7,829 bases of DNA, from contig JAFXPL010000076.1 in NCBI GenBank assembly GCA_017527945.1, positions 1-7,829 on the forward strand. The letters are read 5' to 3'. Origin of the DNA: Bacteroidales bacterium. GTDB lineage: Bacteria > Bacteroidota > Bacteroidia > Bacteroidales > WCHB1-69. Position numbers and translations under genes: made by a program. This document shows positions 1 through 6,210 of the stretch, piece after piece (positions within the stretch are counted from its first letter, which is position 1; each line of letters starts with the position of its first letter). Under the pieces are notes generated by a model. It ran no database searches. It was not told the DNA's origin and saw nothing but the letters and a program-made list of their open reading frames with translations.

Positions 1-3000
1 AAGATTGCCGGTGAGCTTCTTCCCGGTGTCTTCCACGTCTCCGCACGTGCCCTGGCTGCCCAGGCTTTGTCCATCTTCGGTGACCACGCCGACGTGATGA
101 GCGCCCGTCAGACGGGCTTCGCCCTGTTGGCCACGGGTAGCGTCCAGGAAATCATGGACCTCGCCCCCGTCGCCCACCTCGCCGCCATCGAAGGCCGCGT
201 GCCTTTCCTGCACTTCTTCGACGGTTTCCGCACCTCCCACGAGATCCAGAAGGTGGAAGCCACCAACCAGGACGATGTCGCCAAGCTCCTCAACTGGGAC
301 GCCCTCAAGGCTTACCGCGAGAGAGCCCTCAACCCTGAGCACCCCGTGACCCGCGGTACCGCCCAGAACCCCGACATCTACTTCCAGACCCGCGAGCTGC
401 AGAACCAGTACTACGACGCCCTTCCCGACATCGTAGCCAAGTACATGAAAGAGATGAGCAAGATCACCGGCCGTGAGTACGCCCCGTTCACCTACTACGG
501 CGCGAAAGACGCCACCGACGTCATCATCGCCATGGGCTCCATCACCGACGTCATCAAGACCGTCATCGACAAGGAGAACGCCGCCGGCAAGAAACTCGGC
601 CTCGTGAGCGTCCACCTCTATCGCCCCTTCAGCGTGAAATACCTCATGGAAGCCATGCCGAAGAGCCTGATGGAACACGTGAAGCACATCTGTGTGCTTG
701 ACAGAACGAAGGAGCCCGGCGCCAACGGCGACCCGTTGTACCTCGATGTCGTGGAAGCCTTCAAGGATTGTCCGTTCCATCCGATGATCATCGGCGGCCG
801 CTTCGGTCTCTCCTCCAAGGACACCACCCCGGCGCAAATCGTGGCCGTGTTCGAGAACATGATGAGCGAGAACCCGAAGAACCAGTTCACCGTCGGCATC
901 AACGACGATGTGACCTTCAAGTCCCTCAAGGTCGGCAAGGAGATTTCCATCCTGCCGCAGGGCACGTTCGAGGCCAAGTTCTACGGTCTGGGCGCTGACG
1001 GTACCGTGGGTGCCAACAAGAACTCCATCAAGATCATCGGCGACAACACCGACAAGTACAGCCAGGCCTACTTCGACTACGACTCCAAAAAGTCCGGCGG
1101 CTACACCTGCTCTCACCTGCGTTTCGGCGACAAGCCGATCCTGGCTCCCTACCTCGTGGGCACGCCCGATTTCGTGGCCGTCCACGTGCCTTCCTACCTG
1201 CGCAAATACGACTGTCTGCGCGGCCTGAAGGATAACGGCACCTTCCTCTACAATTCCCCGTGGGATGTGGAAGAGACCAAAAAGCATCTGCCTGATTTCG
1301 TGAAGAAATACCTGGCCCTGCACCATATCAACATGTACATCATCGACGCCACCAAGATTGCTGCCGAGATTGGCTTGGGCAACCGCACCAACACCATCCT
1401 GCAAAGCGCCTTCTTCAAGATTTCCGGTGTCATTCCTTACGACCTCGCCGTGGAGCAGATGAAGAAATTCATCGTGAAGAGCTATGGCAAGAAGGGTGAA
1501 GACGTGGTGAACATGAACTACGCTGCCGTTGACCGCGGCGGTGAAATCACCAAGGTCGAAATCCCGGCCGAATGGGCCAACCTCGACTGCACTACCGATT
1601 TCGTCTTCGAGCACAACGACAACGATCCCGAGTTCATCAACAAGGTGATGCGCCCGATGGTGGCACAGTGCGGCAACGACCTGCCTGTGAGCGCCTTCAA
1701 GGACATCGTTGACGGCACGTTCCCGGCCGGCACCACCGCTTACGAGAAACGCGGTGTCGCCACGATGGTTCCCGAGTGGGATCCGACCAAATGTATCCAA
1801 TGTAACCAATGCTCCGTGGTTTGTCCTCATGCCGCCATCCGCCCGGTGGTGATGACCGACGAGGAGAAGGCAGGCGCCCCCGCCGCCATGGCCACGGCTA
1901 CCGTGAAGGTCCCGAAGGAACTCGCCGGCATGCACTTCCGTATGCAGGTTTCCGCTATGGACTGCACCGGTTGCGGCAACTGCGCCGATGTCTGTCCCGC
2001 CAAGGAGAAAGCGTTGGTGATGAAGCCGTTCGAGAGCCAGCTCGGCGAAGTCGAGAACTGGGAATACGGCCAAAAGAAAGTGACCTACAAGGACAACCTT
2101 ATCGACAAATACGCCACCATCAAGAACAGCCAGTTCGCACAGCCTCTGTTCGAGTTCAGCGGCGCTTGTGCCGGCTGCGGTGAGACCCCCTACATCAAGA
2201 CCATCACGCAGCTGTTCGGCGAGCGCATGATCGTGGCCAACGCCACGGGCTGCTCCTCCATCTACGGTGGTTCCGCTCCCGCCACGCCGTACTGCAAGAA
2301 CTGCCGTACCGGCAGAGGTGTGGCATGGGCCAACAGCTTGTTCGAGGACAACGCCGAGTTCGGTCTCGGTATGGCCACTGGTTACCGCAAGCTGCGCAGC
2401 GACTTGCGCAAGAAAGCCGAAGAGCTGGTCGGCGTGACCGCTTTCGATTGGATGCGCGAAGCTACCCAAAAGTGGCTCGACACCTACGACGACACCATCG
2501 CCAACAGCGTTGCCACGGACGAATTCGTCGCCGCTTTGGAGAAGGCCATCCTTCCCATTGACGCTTGCATTGACTTCTGGAACGGCCAGGGCAAGGAGCT
2601 CTACGGTGCTGAGGTTGCCGCACAGAAACTGCAGGAAGCCAAGGACGCCAAGGCTGCTGGCAGCCCCATCTGCCCGTGTCACGGTTGTGAACTGGAGAGC
2701 GAGCTGTTAGCCAACAAGGATTTCCTGGCCAAACGCAGCCAGTGGATCTTCGGTGGTGACGGTTGGGCTTATGACATCGGTTTCGGCGGTCTGGACCACG
2801 TGTTGGCCAGCGGCGAGGATGTCAACGTGCTCGTGCTCGACACGGAGGTTTACTCCAACACGGGTGGTCAGTCTTCAAAGGCTACGCCTGCCGGTGCTGT
2901 CGCCAAATTTGCCGCTTCCGGTAAGAAGGTCCGCAAGAAAGACCTCGGCATGATCGCCAAGAGCTACGGCTATGTGTATGTGGCACAGGTCGCTATGGGC

Positions 3001-3387
3001 GCCAGCCAGGCACAGTACTTCAAGGCCATCAAGGAGGCCGAGGCTTATCCGGGACCGTCATTGGTTATCTGCTACGCTCCTTGTATCAACCACGGCATCA
3101 AGGTCGGCATGGGCCGCACGCAGCACGAAGAGGCCAAGGCCGTCGAGTGCGGTTACTGGCACCTGTGGCGTTTCAACCCTGCCGAGGAAGAAGCCGGCCA
3201 GAACGGCTTCCACTTGGACAGCAAGGAACCCGACTGGAGCAAGTTCCAGGAGTTCATCATGGGCGAGGTCCGTTACAACAGCCTGTTGAAGACCTTCCCG
3301 GAAGAAGCCAAGGAGCTCTTCGCCAAGACCGAGCAGTTCGCAAAACTCCGTTATGAGGGTTACAAGAAACTGAGCGAAGAAAAATAG
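1..3387 (+). CDS. nifJ: Pyruvate:ferredoxin (flavodoxin) oxidoreductase, 5' end outside window
   Basis: This is a single-chain PFOR, which oxidatively decarboxylates pyruvate to acetyl-CoA and CO2 and reduces ferredoxin in the anaerobic cytoplasm. The frame is open from base 1, and the first visible residues (KIAGELLPGVFHVSARALAA) are internal to the family, so roughly 90-100 N-terminal residues, including the YPITPSS pyruvate-site segment, lie upstream. The 1128 visible residues hold, in order: the pyruvate-binding domain, the CoA/gamma region, the EKR segment (582-584), two ferredoxin-type 4Fe-4S motifs (Cys598, 601, 604, 608 and Cys655, 658, 661, 665), and the C-terminal TPP domain. The proximal-cluster cysteines are C723, C726, C751 (NATGC) and C1028 (APCIN). 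The TPP motif is GDGWAYDIG (from 919) with YSNTGG (951-956). All key residues are present and the C-terminus (KLSEEK) is natural, so the gene should be functional. It is markedly more GC-rich than the genes downstream. The TTG at 67 is not a start. Confidence 0.98.
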   Translation, partial: KIAGELLPGVFHVSARALAAQALSIFGDHADVMSARQTGFALLATGSVQEIMDLAPVAHLAAIEGRVPFLHFFDGFRTSHEIQKVEATNQDDVAKLLNWDALKAYRERALNPEHPVTRGTAQNPDIYFQTRELQNQYYDALPDIVAKYMKEMSKITGREYAPFTYYGAKDATDVIIAMGSITDVIKTVIDKENAAGKKLGLVSVHLYRPFSVKYLMEAMPKSLMEHVKHICVLDRTKEPGANGDPLYLDVVEAFKDCPFHPMIIGGRFGLSSKDTTPAQIVAVFENMMSENPKNQFTVGINDDVTFKSLKVGKEISILPQGTFEAKFYGLGADGTVGANKNSIKIIGDNTDKYSQAYFDYDSKKSGGYTCSHLRFGDKPILAPYLVGTPDFVAVHVPSYLRKYDCLRGLKDNGTFLYNSPWDVEETKKHLPDFVKKYLALHHINMYIIDATKIAAEIGLGNRTNTILQSAFFKISGVIPYDLAVEQMKKFIVKSYGKKGEDVVNMNYAAVDRGGEITKVEIPAEWANLDCTTDFVFEHNDNDPEFINKVMRPMVAQCGNDLPVSAFKDIVDGTFPAGTTAYEKRGVATMVPEWDPTKCIQCNQCSVVCPHAAIRPVVMTDEEKAGAPAAMATATVKVPKELAGMHFRMQVSAMDCTGCGNCADVCPAKEKALVMKPFESQLGEVENWEYGQKKVTYKDNLIDKYATIKNSQFAQPLFEFSGACAGCGETPYIKTITQLFGERMIVANATGCSSIYGGSAPATPYCKNCRTGRGVAWANSLFEDNAEFGLGMATGYRKLRSDLRKKAEELVGVTAFDWMREATQKWLDTYDDTIANSVATDEFVAALEKAILPIDACIDFWNGQGKELYGAEVAAQKLQEAKDAKAAGSPICPCHGCELESELLANKDFLAKRSQWIFGGDGWAYDIGFGGLDHVLASGEDVNVLVLDTEVYSNTGGQSSKATPAGAVAKFAASGKKVRKKDLGMIAKSYGYVYVAQVAMGASQAQYFKAIKEAEAYPGPSLVICYAPCINHGIKVGMGRTQHEEAKAVECGYWHLWRFNPAEEEAGQNGFHLDSKEPDWSKFQEFIMGEVRYNSLLKTFPEEAKELFAKTEQFAKLRYEGYKKLSEEK

Positions 3388-3390
3388 GAG

Positions 3391-3409
3391 GTACACAATA
3401 TCTGTGTAC
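3391..3409. repeat. Small inverted repeat just after the PFOR stop
   Basis: GTACACA (3391-3397) and TGTGTAC (3403-3409) form a 7-bp perfect stem around a 5-nt loop, starting four bases after the PFOR stop codon. No T-run follows, so it is not a terminator. It may protect the mRNA 3' end or be chance. Confidence 0.4.
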
Positions 3410-3417
3410 GAAACCCC

Positions 3418-3447
3418 TGTAGAGACGCGGCGCGCCGCGTCTCTACA
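3418..3447. repeat. 30-bp perfect palindrome, probable intergenic repeat
   Basis: The arm TGTAGAGACGCGGCG (3418-3432) is followed directly by its exact reverse complement (3433-3447). There is no loop, so as RNA it would form a very stable hairpin with the central bases unpaired. GTAGAGACGC...GCGTCTCTAC palindromes resemble dispersed intergenic repeats that I recall from Bacteroidetes genomes; that family assignment is from memory. It lies in the PFOR 3' UTR, ahead of the terminator, and may stabilise the transcript. Only one copy occurs in this window. Confidence 0.8.
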
Positions 3448-3454
3448 ATTACCC

Positions 3455-3494
3455 AAACCGGGCGTTGACCCATTGCGGTCGGCGCCCGGTTTTT
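3455..3494 (+). terminator. Rho-independent terminator of the PFOR gene
   Basis: A 13-bp stem, CCGGGCGTTGACC (3458-3470) with GGTCGGCGCCCGG (3477-3489), includes two U-G pairs and closes a CATTGC loop. It extends by three A-T pairs (3455-3457 with 3490-3492) and ends in a T-run (3490-3494). It should stop PFOR transcription before the accessory genes. A related hairpin with compensating base changes is at 7049-7083. Confidence 0.9.
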
Positions 3495-3510
3495 ATATTG
3501 GATTATTTTG

Positions 3511-3518
3511 TAATTTTG
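3511..3518 (+). promoter_or_regulatory. Candidate Bacteroidetes -7 promoter box for the MNT gene
   Basis: TAATTTTG matches the Bacteroidetes sigma-ABfr -7 consensus TAnnTTTG exactly and lies 15 bp before the ATG at 3534. That would leave only a very short leader. The -33 TTTG element is not clear; only the terminator T-run lies at the right distance. Confidence 0.45.
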
Positions 3519-3533
3519 CGGGGTTGAATTTAT

Positions 3534-3854
3534 ATGGATATGAAAAACGTTTTGTCTGACATAAAACATCTTGCCCTGTCGGTGGTTCCCACAGGGGGCG
3601 CTGCGTGGCTGTACGGGTCGCGCGCCCGCGGGACAGCGCACCGACATTCCGACTGGGATGTTCTGCTCATCTTGCGGAAAGACACGCTTACCCAAGCCGA
3701 TTACGACACCGTGAGCTATCCTTTTGTGCTGCTTGGATGCGAATTGGGCGAGGAAATCAATCCTATCCTTTATACGGAAAAAGAATGGGAATCATATCAG
3801 GCAACGCCATTTTATGAAAACGTCCAACATGATGCTGTAAACCTATTGTCATGA
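3534..3854 (+). CDS. Minimal nucleotidyltransferase (MNT/HEPN antitoxin type)
   Basis: A 106-aa protein with the pol-beta-type nucleotidyltransferase core: LYGSRARG (26-33), followed by SDWD (39-42), where D40 and D42 are the metal-binding aspartates. The tail (ILYTEKEWE, then TPFYENV) is typical of Bacteroidales MNT proteins encoded just before a HEPN protein. The usual third carboxylate appears as N in EINPILYT. In MNT/HEPN toxin-antitoxin pairs the MNT protein AMPylates the HEPN ribonuclease and silences it. The stop codon overlaps the next start (ATGA, 3851-3854), a classic coupled arrangement, but that downstream gene is broken, so this is probably an orphan antitoxin. The start at 3534 is 16 nt after a -7 box; ATG at 3540 is an alternative. 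The first third is GC-rich and the remainder is AT-richer. Confidence 0.85.
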   Translation: MDMKNVLSDIKHLALSVVPTGGAAWLYGSRARGTAHRHSDWDVLLILRKDTLTQADYDTVSYPFVLLGCELGEEINPILYTEKEWESYQATPFYENVQHDAVNLLS

Positions 3855-3985
3855 CGCCAGAGGAGAAGAATTGACAGAAAGCGGATTACAATTGTGCATA
3901 CGATGTCACGGAAGAAGAAGCAAAAAGTCTGGAGGAACCGACGCATCGTTTTGTGGAGAAGATTGCAGAACTTATTGAGAAATAG
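3851..3985 (+). pseudogene. HEPN toxin remnant with large in-frame internal deletion
   Basis: The ATG at 3851 overlaps the MNT stop and begins MTPEEKN, a plausible HEPN N-terminus, then meets TGA (3872-3874). The same frame continues after the stop as QKADYNCAYDV, then EEPTHRFVEKIAELIEK, to a TAG at 3983-3985. That tail resembles the C-terminus of Bacteroidales HEPN proteins (RQxxDY, EP..RFIE.IE.LI). Full-length partners are about 130 aa, so roughly 85-90 central residues are missing, including the RX4-6H catalytic motif. The TGA sits where the family has Arg before Gln and could be a CGA-to-TGA change. I infer a dead toxin whose ends mark the original gene. Alternatively two unrelated short peptides are read here, but the shared frame and overlap argue against that. 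Confidence 0.7.
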
Positions 3986-4068
3986 GAATATCATATAATA
4001 GATAGTATTAACGAAACCCCAACGAATAAAAGAAACAGACTAAAAACCAACCATAATATATAATAGTA

Positions 4069-4087
4069 GATAGCGTTTGTGGCTATC
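4069..4087 (+). promoter_or_regulatory. Inverted repeat over a possible promoter of the structured RNA
   Basis: GATAGC (4069-4074) and GCTATC (4082-4087) are perfect inverted arms 7 bp apart. Within them TAGCGTTTG (4071-4079) is a near match to the TAnnTTTG box, with one extra base. A start about 7 nt downstream would fall at about 4085-4087, exactly before the first helix of the RNA. The inverted repeat could therefore be an operator, perhaps for the HTH protein encoded downstream, or a 5' hairpin. No -33 element is evident. Confidence 0.35.
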
Positions 4088-4244
4088 CTTGAACGTCAAA
4101 TTTCCACAACGTCCTCATTGTGAGGACAAAAACCAATCAAGGAGAGTTACCAATGCCGTAGCGATACGGCGTGGAATAACTTGTTAGATTGGTGGGGCGT
4201 GGAAACCCTGACGTTCAAGCAAGGAATAGGTTCCACGCTTTTTT
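4088..4244 (+). ncRNA. Highly structured leader or small RNA upstream of the HTH gene
   Basis: Nested helices can be read directly. P1 pairs 4088-4098 with 4209-4219 (11 bp, perfect). P2 pairs 4101-4107 with 4199-4205 (7 bp). P3 is the hairpin GTCCTCA/TGAGGAC (4111-4127). P4 pairs 4132-4138 with 4187-4193 (7 bp). Inside it, AGTTA/TAACT, CCA/TGG and GCCGTA/TACGGC are capped by a GCGA (GNRA) tetraloop at 4161-4164. Together this makes a three-way junction with P3 and P4 as branches. The 3' part can instead form a terminator whose left arm is the P2 right strand. It may be an attenuator or riboswitch-like leader of the HTH gene, or an independent RNA of about 157 nt. I do not recognise an Rfam family. 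No substantial ORF lies here. Confidence 0.75.
4197..4244 (+). terminator. Terminator ending the structured RNA, abutting the HTH start
   Basis: GCGTGGAA (4197-4204) pairs with TTCCACGC (4231-4238). Two further C-G pairs (4206-4207 with 4229-4230) form past a bulged A, and six T residues follow (4239-4244). The loop contains the 3' strand of helix P1. The ATG of the HTH gene begins at the base after the T-run, so read-through must be regulated or the gene must start internally. Confidence 0.8.
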
Positions 4245-4478
4245 ATGCAATCAAGTCAAATGGGATCGCTACACATAGGAAATATGATCAGGGCCGAGTT
4301 GAAGGCGCAGGGCAGAACCGTCACGTGGTTCGCCAAGACCATCCACACTGACCGGGGCAACGTGTACAAGATTCTAAACAAAGATACTATTGATTTACAA
4401 CTACTGGTCAGAATCTCCAAATTGTTGCATCATAACTTCCTTCGCGATTACTCCAAAGCCATAGACAGTGAGGTCTGA
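4245..4478 (+). CDS. Small XRE-like helix-turn-helix DNA-binding protein
   Basis: This 77-aa protein is a predicted DNA-binding regulator. From LHIGNMIRAELKAQGRTVTW onward it follows a small-HTH family common in Bacteroides. The helix-turn-helix spans about residues 25-47 (WFAKTIHTDRGNVYKILNKD), then LLVRISKLLHHNFLRDYS closes the domain. The ATG at 4245 directly follows the terminator T-run. The ATG at 4260 (MGSLHIG) better fits the usual family start and is my preferred alternative. Neither has a clear Shine-Dalgarno. The structured RNA upstream suggests control by transcript attenuation, and the inverted repeat at 4069-4087 could be its own operator. Its target genes are unknown. The P-loop gene lies 99 bp downstream with its own -7 box. 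Confidence 0.85.
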   Translation: MQSSQMGSLHIGNMIRAELKAQGRTVTWFAKTIHTDRGNVYKILNKDTIDLQLLVRISKLLHHNFLRDYSKAIDSEV

Positions 4479-4540
4479 TTAGCGACAAAAGTGTGGCGAA
4501 ATTGGCGACAGAATGGCTTCTGTAAGATTTTGATAATTCA

Positions 4541-4548
4541 TAATTTTG
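4541..4548 (+). promoter_or_regulatory. Candidate -7 box for the P-loop gene
   Basis: TAATTTTG is an exact TAnnTTTG match 29 bp before the ATG at 4578, a sensible distance for a short leader. A TTTTG at 4528-4532 is too close to act as the -33 element. It suggests that the P-loop gene can be transcribed independently of the HTH gene. Confidence 0.45.
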
Positions 4549-4577
4549 CCAACTGAAAGTTCATTAGTAGTATCTAT

Positions 4578-5024
4578 ATGGAGAAGAAGTACATCATTTG
4601 CGACTATGCAAGGGCAAATTGGGGCAAAACGGAAACCCTATTAGAGGTTATCTCCCTTTTAAAGGGAAAACCTCAAAGCACATTAATTTATGAGAAACCC
4701 AACACGGGAAAAGACAAGTGGTGCCACTTTGAGATGAAGGGAAAGCCTGTTGTAATTTCCACACTTGGAGACCCCTATTCTGCCCAGCCAGCTTGGTTGG
4801 AGGATGCGACAAATACAGGTGCTGAAATTATAGTGACAGCAAGTCGGACAAGTGGTTCCACCGTAAATGCAGTGTATGATATCGCAACAAGATATGGATA
4901 TGAGGTTATTTGGTTTCAAAACTTCCATTTTGACAATTCTGCCCTTGTTGGGCTTTCATCAATGGTGGATGTAAGAATGAAACTGGCAGAATGTATAGTG
5001 GGTATCATTGACCTGTTATTGTAA
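4578..5024 (+). CDS. Small P-loop-like protein of unknown function
   Basis: A 148-aa soluble protein with no signal peptide or membrane segment. Near the N-terminus, YIICDYARANWGKTETLL (5-22) looks like a beta strand followed by a degenerate Walker A loop: G16-K17-T18 are present, but the first glycine of GxxxxGK[ST] is replaced by Ala (A11). A second hydrophobic strand, VVISTLGDP (58-66), could serve as Walker B or a switch. AEIIVTASRTSGSTVNAV and YGYEVIWFQN then suggest further alpha/beta strands. The overall pattern is of a compact NTPase or nucleotide-binding fold, about as small as a nucleotide kinase, but no substrate can be named. It lies 99 bp after the HTH gene, and its stop is immediately followed by the remnant of another gene. 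It may partner the HTH protein; this is inferred from position only. Confidence 0.75.
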   Translation: MEKKYIICDYARANWGKTETLLEVISLLKGKPQSTLIYEKPNTGKDKWCHFEMKGKPVVISTLGDPYSAQPAWLEDATNTGAEIIVTASRTSGSTVNAVYDIATRYGYEVIWFQNFHFDNSALVGLSSMVDVRMKLAECIVGIIDLLL

Positions 5025-5066
5025 ATCGAATTTTTAGCTTTATTTTCCGAGGAAATATGGTTCTAA
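5025..5066 (+). pseudogene. 13-codon C-terminal remnant of the 78-aa small-protein gene
   Basis: Read in the frame ending TAA at 5064-5066, this stretch gives IEFLALFSEEIWF-stop. The intact small protein at 5974-6210 ends FELLALASKEGWF-stop. At DNA level the 51 bases from 5025 match those from 6168 at roughly 80%, continuing through the shared ATGGTTCTAATGAAAA across the lipoprotein start. The remnant begins directly after the P-loop stop codon and keeps the TAATG coupling to the next gene. It shows that the first lipoprotein once also had a small partner gene upstream, which was lost. Confidence 0.75.
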
Positions 5067-5917
5067 TGAAAAAAGTGAGTGTTTATTTTTTGATATTGGC
5101 AACTGTTTTTGCAGTTATTGGCTGTAAAGAAAAATCCAATTCTGATTTAACTAAGGAAAAATTGTCATTTATACCAAAGGGGGACGGGAAGATAGGACAT
5201 TTATATGATTATGATGACAATTTGTATAAAGGTATCAAATTAGGAAACCAAATATGGATGGATAGAGATTTAGAAAGTGAACGCTTTATACAGGGAAGTG
5301 TACACTATTCTGATGGCACTGAAATTACAAAATGGGAAAAGCAAGGTGACGACGAGAAGCCCTGTTACTTTCAATGCGAGGAAAATGTATTGGGGCAATG
5401 GAGGGCTGCGTATAACGGATATGCCGCGATGGACAAAGAGCACAATATTTGTCCCAAAGGTTGGCATGTTCCATCAGATGAAGATTGGGAAGAATTAGAA
5501 AATCACCTTAAGAGAAGTGAAATATATTCGTGTGAGGGAAATGGTTCTGCCATAGCAAAGTCATTAGCAGCACATTATGGTTGGGCTGAATACAGGCATT
5601 CAACATCAAAAACAACATGTCATATTGGATATAATCCAAAAACAACAAATAATTCGACAGGGTTTTGTGCTTTACCCTATGGTATAGTTCGTGTAATGGG
5701 GGACAGCATAATCGAAGAGGATATTCGTCAAATACCAACTGAAGAAGCCGAGAATTTAAATTACAACGAATATCACAAGTTTATATCAGCTGGTTTTTGG
5801 TCTTCGAGTGGGAGTGCATATTACTTATTTGTTAATTCACCTATATTAGAAAAAGACACTAACATTGAAAAAACAGTTGGATTATCCGTCCGATGCGTTA
5901 GGTCAGTTAGCAATTAA
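5066..5917 (+). CDS. FISUMP-domain lipoprotein (copy 1)
   Basis: A predicted envelope lipoprotein of 283 aa. Starting at ATG 5066, MKKVSVYFLILATVFAVIGC is a type II signal peptide with lipobox VIGC and modified Cys20. ATG 5057 is in frame but would add three residues before the lysines, and the paralogue uses the TAATG start, so 5066 is preferred. The mature part holds a Fibrobacter major paralogous (FISUMP) domain: LGNQIWMDRDL, then CPKGWHVPSDEDWEELE, TTNNSTGFCALPYG, GFWSSS and a terminal GLSVRCVR. These domains are thought to be surface-exposed, and their biochemical role is not established. Several cysteines are shared with copy 2 (for example those before and after the IAKSLA helix), suggesting a disulfide. 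It is probably cotranscribed with the P-loop gene (41-bp gap). Confidence 0.88.
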   Translation: MKKVSVYFLILATVFAVIGCKEKSNSDLTKEKLSFIPKGDGKIGHLYDYDDNLYKGIKLGNQIWMDRDLESERFIQGSVHYSDGTEITKWEKQGDDEKPCYFQCEENVLGQWRAAYNGYAAMDKEHNICPKGWHVPSDEDWEELENHLKRSEIYSCEGNGSAIAKSLAAHYGWAEYRHSTSKTTCHIGYNPKTTNNSTGFCALPYGIVRVMGDSIIEEDIRQIPTEEAENLNYNEYHKFISAGFWSSSGSAYYLFVNSPILEKDTNIEKTVGLSVRCVRSVSN

Positions 5918-5973
5918 TTCAATAACAGGCACTGCTTAGACATACAATTTAAAAACACTTAATTAATATTATT

Positions 5974-6210
5974 ATGGCCAATTTTGAAATTAAGCATGAA
6001 GTGACCAATTGTGATGACCCGAACGATTGGCGTTTATACTTCCAGTGGGGAACTTACCATTATGAAGATGGTGGTTCCGATGACGGGTTTAGATTTATCT
6101 GGAGATACCCTGAAGGCAAATTGCAGGCGGCACGTGGTCAGGCCCGCATTCCAAGCAAACAGGATTTATTTGAACTTTTAGCTTTAGCTTCCAAGGAGGG
6201 ATGGTTCTAA
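5974..6210 (+). CDS. 78-aa small protein coupled to the second lipoprotein
   Basis: A small, aromatic-rich, soluble protein without a signal peptide. The core is DWRLYFQWGTYHYEDG, then GFRFIWRYPEGKLQAARGQA and RIPSKQDLFELLALASKEGWF. I recall similar small hypothetical proteins in Bacteroides but know no function for them. Its stop overlaps the following lipoprotein start by one base (TAATG), implying translational coupling, and its 3' end supplies the AAGGAGG ribosome-binding site for that gene. A C-terminal remnant of a second copy precedes lipoprotein 1, so the gene pair is a recurring module. It sits 56 bp after lipoprotein 1 with no exact -7 box in the gap, so it may be in the same operon. 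Confidence 0.8.
   Translation: MANFEIKHEVTNCDDPNDWRLYFQWGTYHYEDGGSDDGFRFIWRYPEGKLQAARGQARIPSKQDLFELLALASKEGWF

Noticed and set aside
67..69. TTG as start of the PFOR gene
   Set aside because: The reading frame and strong PFOR similarity continue upstream to base 1, so the gene begins outside the window.
3386..3592. AGGAGGT immediately after the PFOR stop with a GTG-initiated frame beginning at 3404
   Set aside because: The frame runs straight through the palindrome and the terminator and yields low-complexity, family-free sequence. The good Shine-Dalgarno match is probably chance or a relic of a lost coupled gene.
3360..3695. Minus-strand open frame of 111 codons
   Set aside because: It covers the terminator, palindrome and MNT gene on the opposite strand and has no recognisable family. 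It is a shadow of those features.
4088..4244. Retron RNA, DGR template, group II intron domain V or self-cleaving ribozyme
   Set aside because: No reverse transcriptase is nearby, no template/variable repeat pair is seen, and the GNRA-capped arm lacks the domain V catalytic triad pattern. No known ribozyme core could be matched by eye.
4508..4523. Short hairpin ACAGAA/TTCTGT after the HTH gene
   Set aside because: It has only six pairs, mostly A-T, with no proper T-run directly after the stem. Too weak to call a terminator.
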